Positions 60,102 to 64,000 of a stretch of 64,000 bases of DNA are shown here, piece after piece. A program made the translations under genes and the position numbers. Origin of the DNA: Gulbenkiania mobilis (GTDB lineage: Bacteria; Pseudomonadota; Gammaproteobacteria; Burkholderiales; Chromobacteriaceae). Under the pieces are notes generated by a model, which had not been told where the DNA came from, made no database searches, and saw nothing but the letters and a program-made list of their open reading frames with translations. The stretch spans positions 392,898-456,897 of the forward strand of contig SMDA01000002.1 of NCBI GenBank assembly GCA_004346645.1, given 5' to 3'. The stretch's first letter is position 1. Every line of letters starts with the position of its first letter.

Positions 60102-60765
60102 GAAGTTCTCCTGCCTGGGTCAAGAGCTGGGCGTGCAGGTCGTGGGCAAAGTGGTCCAGGTCCTGGGCCAGCACGCGGTTGGCACGGGTGAAGGCGTTGT
60201 AGGCCAGCACGGCCGGAATGGCCGCCGCAAGACCGGCGGCTGTGGCTACCAGCGCTTCACCGATCGGGCCGGAGACGGTGCCGATCGACACCTGACCCTG
60301 CACGCCGATGTTCACCAGCGCGTGGTAGATGCCCCAGACCGTACCGAACAGGCCGACGAAAGGCGCGGTGGAGCCCACCGAGGCCAGCAGCGTCATGCCG
60401 GACTCGAGCTTGCCACTTTCCTGTGCCAGGCCCTTGCGGATGGCCCGGGTGAGAAATTCGTTCAGGTCGCAGGCACGGCCCAGCGAGCGTTCGGCGTTGG
60501 CGTGGTAGTGGCGCAAGGCTGCCAGTCCGTCGCGCGCGAGGTTGGCCGCTGGCGCGACCGAGCCTTCCAGCGTCTTTTCGGCGGCAGCCCAGTCCGGCGC
60601 AGCCCATAGGCGGCTTTCGGCTTGGCGGTTATCGCGGCGCAGGCGCCACAGCTGTACCCCGCGCACGATGATCAGGTACCAAGTAGCAATCGACATCAGC
60701 ACCAGAATGATGAATACCGTGGCGAGGACGGCATCCCCTTGTTGGAAAACGGACAGTAGGTTCAT
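60088..60765 (-). CDS. exbB: Biopolymer transport protein ExbB (MotA/TolQ/ExbB family)
   Basis: 225 residues, three membrane segments: VFIILVLMSIATWYLIIV near 17-34, TAPFVGLFGTVWGIYHAL near 135-152 and GEALVATAAGLAAAIPAVLAYNAF near 170-193, the last two with the conserved channel residues. The ATG at 60765 lies just after tonB; the open frame continues upstream through tonB in another frame and is not used. Confidence 0.94.
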   Translation of the reverse strand: MNLLSVFQQGDAVLATVFIILVLMSIATWYLIIVRGVQLWRLRRDNRQAESRLWAAPDWAAAEKTLEGSVAPAANLARDGLAALRHYHANAERSLGRACDLNEFLTRAIRKGLAQESGKLESGMTLLASVGSTAPFVGLFGTVWGIYHALVNIGVQGQVSIGTVSGPIGEALVATAAGLAAAIPAVLAYNAFTRANRVLAQDLDHFAHDLHAQLLTQAGELHGLR

Positions 60766-60767
60766 GG

Positions 60768-61460
60768 TCAGGAAGAGGAACGCAGTGAGAAATCGATCGG
60801 AACGTTGTAGGTATAGGGAATTGGCTCGTTGCCGCGCTTGGCCGGGATAAAGCGCCAGCGCTGCACGGTTTCGCGGGCGGAGCGGTCCAGCCGCGGGAAG
60901 CCGCTGCTGCGTACCACCGACACCGATTCGGCCCGGCCATCGGCCGTCACATGTACCGACAGCAGCACCTTGCCGCTCTCGCCGGCTTCCATCGACAGGG
61001 CCGGGTAGGGGGGGCGCGGATTGTCCAGGTAGCCTCCCGCATGCAGCGGCGGTGTGACCGGCAGCTCGCGCGCTTCGGCCTTGGGGCTGCCATTGCCCGC
61101 AGGCGTGGCTGCGGCCGCCGAGGGGCCATCGGCCGGCTGGGCCGCAGGGCTCGCCGGTGCGGTCGTGTCCGGCTGGGTGCTGGGCGCGGTTACCGAGCGC
61201 GGAGTGCGCTCCACCACCTGGCGGGGCGGCGTTGGCTTCGGAGCGGCCTTGGGCTGTACCACCGGCTTGGCGGGCGCTGCCTGCGGCACAGGCTTGGGCG
61301 GCGCCATCGGCAAGGGCGAGGGCAGCGACACCATCTCCATCGCCTGCGGCACCGGTGGGGTCACTGGCTGTTCGCGCATGGACGACAGCGCAAACAGCGC
61401 CGCCACATGCAGGCCGGTGACCGCTGCCAGGGTGATGGGGGGAAATGCAGATCTGTTCAT
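60768..61460 (-). CDS. tonB: Energy transducer TonB
   Basis: 230 residues. N-terminal membrane anchor LAAVTGLHVAALFALSS, a long Pro/Ala/Lys-rich periplasmic spacer near 35-130, and the C-terminal TonB domain PPYPALSMEAGESGKVLLSVHVTADGRAE through QRWRFIPAKR near 148-215. First of tonB-exbB-exbD, with a Fur box 14 bp before its start. Confidence 0.93.
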   Translation of the reverse strand: MNRSAFPPITLAAVTGLHVAALFALSSMREQPVTPPVPQAMEMVSLPSPLPMAPPKPVPQAAPAKPVVQPKAAPKPTPPRQVVERTPRSVTAPSTQPDTTAPASPAAQPADGPSAAAATPAGNGSPKAEARELPVTPPLHAGGYLDNPRPPYPALSMEAGESGKVLLSVHVTADGRAESVSVVRSSGFPRLDRSARETVQRWRFIPAKRGNEPIPYTYNVPIDFSLRSSS

Positions 61461-61473
61461 GGTTGCGAATAAT

Positions 61474-61492
61474 AATGCAAATAATTCCCATT
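61474..61492 (-). promoter_or_regulatory. Fur box upstream of tonB
   Basis: AATGCAAATAATTCCCATT matches AATGAGAATNATTCTCATT at 15 of 18 defined positions, directly before the tonB start. Predicts iron repression of tonB-exbBD and possibly the downstream receptor and piuC. Confidence 0.72.
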
Positions 61493-61551
61493 TGAACAGT
61501 CATCCTTGGCCATCGGATCGCATAGTGTTGCAACCCGCCCTCGGCGTTCAG

Positions 61552-61563
61552 GGTTGGCCGAAG
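61552..61563 (+). repeat. Uptake-sequence-like 12-mer, intergenic, full 16-bp consensus
   Basis: CAGGGTTGGCCGAAGC (61550-61565) in the tonB-hslV divergent region. Confidence 0.88.
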
Positions 61564-61718
61564 CCTCCCCGTCCCCTTCACCGGCTACTGCAACCGTAAG
61601 CGGCACGCCCGCCACCCTTCCCATGAGTGTGTCCGCGGCTTGCAAAAGCCGGCGTCCGCCTACATATCGGAAAAGCCCGCCGCCTTCGCTGCGGCCGCTC
61701 AATACTAGGACAAGACCC

Positions 61719-62258
61719 ATGCAGCAATTTGACGGAACCACCATTGTGTCGGTACGCCGCGGCAACCGCGTTGCCTTGGGCGGGGACGGTCAGGTCACCT
61801 TGGGTAACGTGGTTATCAAGGCCACTGCCCGCAAGATCCGCCGCCTCTACCACGACCGGGTGCTGGCTGGCTTTGCCGGCGGCACCGCCGATGCCTTCAC
61901 GCTGTTCGAGCGCTTCGAGGCCAAGCTGGAAAAGCACCAGGGACATCTGGTGCGCTCGGCCGTGGAGCTGGCCAAAGACTGGCGCACCGACCGCATGCTG
62001 CGCCGTTTGGAAGCCATGCTGATCGTGGCCGACCTCGAGAACACCCTCATCATCACCGGTAACGGCGACGTACTGGAGCCCGAGCAGGGGATCGCTGCCA
62101 TCGGTTCCGGCGGTTCATTTGCGCAGGCCGCCGCGCGGGCCTTGGTGGAAAACACCGAGCTCGACCCGGCCGATGTGGTGAAGAAAGCGCTCACCATCGC
62201 CGGTGACATCTGCATCTACACCAACCAGAACCATCTGATCGAAAGCCTGGGCGAATAA
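61719..62258 (+). CDS. hslV: ATP-dependent protease subunit HslV
   Basis: 179 residues. After a short propeptide (MQQFDG) comes [19 protein letters not shown]; the mature enzyme should begin at a Thr of this TT pair, which is the nucleophile. [24 protein letters not shown] near 107-130 and [14 protein letters not shown] follow. It forms the proteolytic double hexamer capped by HslU. TAGGACAAGACC precedes the ATG. Confidence 0.96.
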   Translation: MQQFDGTTIVSVRRGNRVALGGDGQVTLGNVVIKATARKIRRLYHDRVLAGFAGGTADAFTLFERFEAKLEKHQGHLVRSAVELAKDWRTDRMLRRLEAMLIVADLENTLIITGNGDVLEPEQGIAAIGSGGSFAQAAARALVENTELDPADVVKKALTIAGDICIYTNQNHLIESLGE

Positions 62259-62273
62259 GGCCCGGGCTCCCGG

Positions 62274-62285
62274 GGTTGGCCGAAG
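62274..62285 (+). repeat. Uptake-sequence-like 12-mer, intergenic
   Basis: GGGGTTGGCCGAAGC in the 61-bp gap between hslV and hslU. Confidence 0.87.
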
Positions 62286-62319
62286 CGTCGCGGCCCCCCT
62301 TTTTCACGGAGTCGCCCGC

Positions 62320-63663
62320 ATGTCGACCATGACCCCGCAGGAAATCGTCCACGAACTGGACAAGCACATCATCGGCCAGCACGCCGCCAAGCGTGCCGTG
62401 GCCATCGCGCTGCGCAACCGCTGGCGCCGCCAGCAGGTAGCCGAGCCGTTGCGGCACGAGATCACTCCAAAGAACATTCTGATGATCGGCCCCACCGGCG
62501 TTGGCAAGACCGAAATCGCGCGCCGCCTGGCGCGGCTGGCCAATGCACCCTTCATCAAGGTGGAAGCTACCAAGTTCACCGAGGTCGGCTACGTGGGCCG
62601 GGACGTGGACACCATCATCCGCGACCTGGTGGAAGTCGCCATCAAGGATCACCGCGAGACAGCCATCAAGCGCAACCGTCCGCGGGCTGAGGGCGCTGCC
62701 GAGGAGCGTATCCTCGACGTACTCCTGCCGCGTCCTCGCCAGCCTGCCGGCTTCTTCGGCGGCGAACCGGCTGTGGCCGAGAAGCCCGAGGACACAGCCA
62801 CCCGTCAGAAATTCCGGCAGATGCTGCGTGAGGGCAAGCTGGACGACCGGGAGATCGAGATCGAGGTCGCCTTGCCGGTCAGCCAGATGAACATCATGGG
62901 CCCGCCGGGCATGGAAGACTTCACCAGTCAGCTGCAGTCAATGTTCCAAGGGCTGGGGGCGGGCAAGAAGAAAGCCGCCAAGATGAAAGTCGCCGAAGCC
63001 TTCCGGCAACTCATCGACGAGGAAGCTGCCAAGCTCGTCAACGAGGAGGACATCAAGCTCGAGGCCCTGCAGAACGTGGAGCAGAACGGCATCGTCTTCC
63101 TCGACGAGATCGACAAGGTCACCAGCCGCGGCGAAAGCCAGGGGGGTGCGGACGTTTCGCGTGCCGGAGTGCAGCGCGACCTGCTGCCGCTGGTGGAAGG
63201 CACCACCGTCAGCACCAAGTACGGCATGGTCAAGACTGACCACATCCTGTTCATCGCCTCGGGCGCCTTCCACCTCTCCAAGCCATCCGACCTCATCCCC
63301 GAACTTCAGGGACGGTTCCCGATCCGTGTGGAGCTCACCTCGCTGTCGGTGGACGACTTCAAGGCCATCCTTACCGGCACTGACGCCTGCCTGGCGCGCC
63401 AGTATGTGGCACTGCTGGAGACGGAAGGGGTTGAGCTGGTGTTCGAGGACAGCGGCATCCAGCGGCTGGCAGAGATTGCCTGGCAGGTCAACGAGAAGAC
63501 CGAGAACATCGGCGCCCGCCGGCTCTATACGGTGATGGAAAAGCTGCTGGAGGCGCTTTCCTATGATGCACGCAGCGGCCGCTGCGTCGTCGACGCCGCC
63601 TATGTGGAGGCACGGCTGGAAGGCATTTCCACCCGCGAGGACCTCAGCCGCTACTTGCTGTAA
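62320..63663 (+). CDS. hslU: ATP-dependent protease ATPase subunit HslU
   Basis: 447-residue AAA+ unfoldase. [33 protein letters not shown] at the N-terminus, Walker [16 protein letters not shown] near 58-72, I-domain insertion near 110-245, Walker [17 protein letters not shown] near 257, sensor GRFPIRVEL near 330, and C-terminal EDLSRYLL, whose tail activates HslV. GGAG lies 8 bp before the ATG at 62320. Confidence 0.96.
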   Translation: MSTMTPQEIVHELDKHIIGQHAAKRAVAIALRNRWRRQQVAEPLRHEITPKNILMIGPTGVGKTEIARRLARLANAPFIKVEATKFTEVGYVGRDVDTIIRDLVEVAIKDHRETAIKRNRPRAEGAAEERILDVLLPRPRQPAGFFGGEPAVAEKPEDTATRQKFRQMLREGKLDDREIEIEVALPVSQMNIMGPPGMEDFTSQLQSMFQGLGAGKKKAAKMKVAEAFRQLIDEEAAKLVNEEDIKLEALQNVEQNGIVFLDEIDKVTSRGESQGGADVSRAGVQRDLLPLVEGTTVSTKYGMVKTDHILFIASGAFHLSKPSDLIPELQGRFPIRVELTSLSVDDFKAILTGTDACLARQYVALLETEGVELVFEDSGIQRLAEIAWQVNEKTENIGARRLYTVMEKLLEALSYDARSGRCVVDAAYVEARLEGISTREDLSRYLL

Positions 63664-63680
63664 TCAGATCCTGTCCGACA

Positions 63681-63704
63681 AAAAGGCCCGAAAGGGCCTT
63701 TTTG
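63681..63704 (+). terminator. Rho-independent terminator of hslVU
   Basis: AAAAGGCCC-GAAA-GGGCCTTTTT, a GNRA-type loop and T run 18 bp after the hslU stop. Confidence 0.93.
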
Positions 63705-63885
63705 TCATTTCTTTTCATGTTCCCGGCATTTTCAGCAGGGCTGAACGTTGGCCGAAACGTCGGAGAGCAGCCTTCGTGTCAGAGGCAGTATTAAAGGCTC
63801 TAGAAATAAATGTTTTATAAACAACAGCCTGCGTGTATGTTTTAACGGACCTGGCAGAATCTTTAAAGATTTTGCCGAATACTGC

Positions 63886-63914
63886 TTGACGCATAATTGA
63901 GAGGTGGGTATAGT
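63886..63914 (+). promoter_or_regulatory. Ribosomal RNA operon promoter
   Basis: TTGACG (63886-63891), exactly 17 bp, TATAGT (63909-63914), followed by a GC-containing discriminator (TCGCTTCC) of the stringent type. The AT-rich stretch 63790-63885 upstream resembles an UP element. With the boxA below, this marks the start of an rrn operon. Confidence 0.85.
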
Positions 63915-63947
63915 TCGCTTCCTCTGCTGAGCGCAACGGCGCCGGCC

Positions 63948-63959
63948 TGATCTTTGACA
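63948..63959 (+). promoter_or_regulatory. rrn antitermination boxA in the 16S leader
   Basis: TGATCTTTGACA corresponds to boxA (TGCTCTTTAACA in E. coli), followed by GTTTAGAACAACCGATAGGTGTG, typical of betaproteobacterial 16S leaders. The mature 16S gene lies beyond position 64000. Confidence 0.82.
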
Positions 63960-64000
63960 GTTTAGAACAACCGATAGGTGTGAGTGGTTTGCGAGAGCAA

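Overview
This is a GC-rich (roughly 64% by eye) chromosomal segment of a betaproteobacterium. The gene set fits the order Neisseriales, most likely a Chromobacteriaceae-type environmental relative rather than Neisseria itself. Supporting features are the tkt-gap-pgk-fba cluster, the lptM-lysA/cyaY divergon, the parC-pilS-pilR overlap, pilT-pilU, and a betaproteobacterial rrn leader at the right edge. No genus is assigned. It is core chromosome: no insertion sequence, prophage, CRISPR array, tRNA or plasmid gene was seen. A perfect parS site (15357-15372) and a second near-consensus one (31464-31479) suggest it lies in the origin-proximal part of the chromosome.

Layout. 1-1.8 kb: LPS inner-core genes (end of waaC, waaA) and a Trp-rich small protein. 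1.8-7.3 kb: HD-GYP phosphodiesterase, hemA-prfA, pdxH, an FMN alpha-hydroxyacid dehydrogenase. 7.4-12.7 kb: parC-pilS-pilR, overlapping by 4 bp at each junction. 12.7-21 kb: two small accessory genes, then central carbon metabolism (tkt, gap, pgk, fba) with a DUF1232 gene and a LysE-type exporter interspersed. 21-26.2 kb: lysA cluster with an HisC-like aminotransferase and a GNAT, then cyaY, yqaA, rsmA. 26.3-31.4 kb: glutamate/aspartate-type ABC importer with two binding proteins and two ATPases. 31.5-37.5 kb: pilT-pilU-thpR divergent from yggS-proC-yggT, then cytochrome c and dksA. 37.6-49.4 kb: a chemoreceptor, aroG, an AIM24-family protein, mobA, a FimS/AlgZ-like kinase, argH, proA, prpE, DUF3422. 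49.6-53.6 kb: sulfate importer sbp-cysT-cysW-cysA. 53.6-54.3 kb: an AT-rich gap with no convincing gene. 54.3-56.4 kb: a PAS protein/chemoreceptor pair. 56.5-61.5 kb: iron uptake (tonB-exbB-exbD, TonB-dependent receptor, PiuC-type hydroxylase) behind a good Fur box. 61.7-63.7 kb: hslVU. 63.7-64 kb: rrn promoter and boxA; the 16S gene begins outside the window.

The most striking signal is not a gene. An 11-mer, GGTTGGCCGAA (extended consensus CARGGTTGGCCGAAGC), occurs 22 times in 64 kb, 12 on one strand and 10 on the other. By my rough estimate about 0.05 copies would be expected by chance. Ten of the 22 are intergenic, and one pair forms a 13-bp inverted repeat just downstream of the TonB receptor gene, as DNA uptake sequences do in Neisseria terminators. 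Coding copies are read in several different frames. Density, strand balance, terminator use and the type IV pilus genes in the same window (pilS, pilR, pilT, pilU, FimS-like kinase) make this a candidate DNA uptake sequence whose core is unrelated to the Neisseria GCCGTCTGAA dialects. The function is inference; the repeat itself is directly visible.
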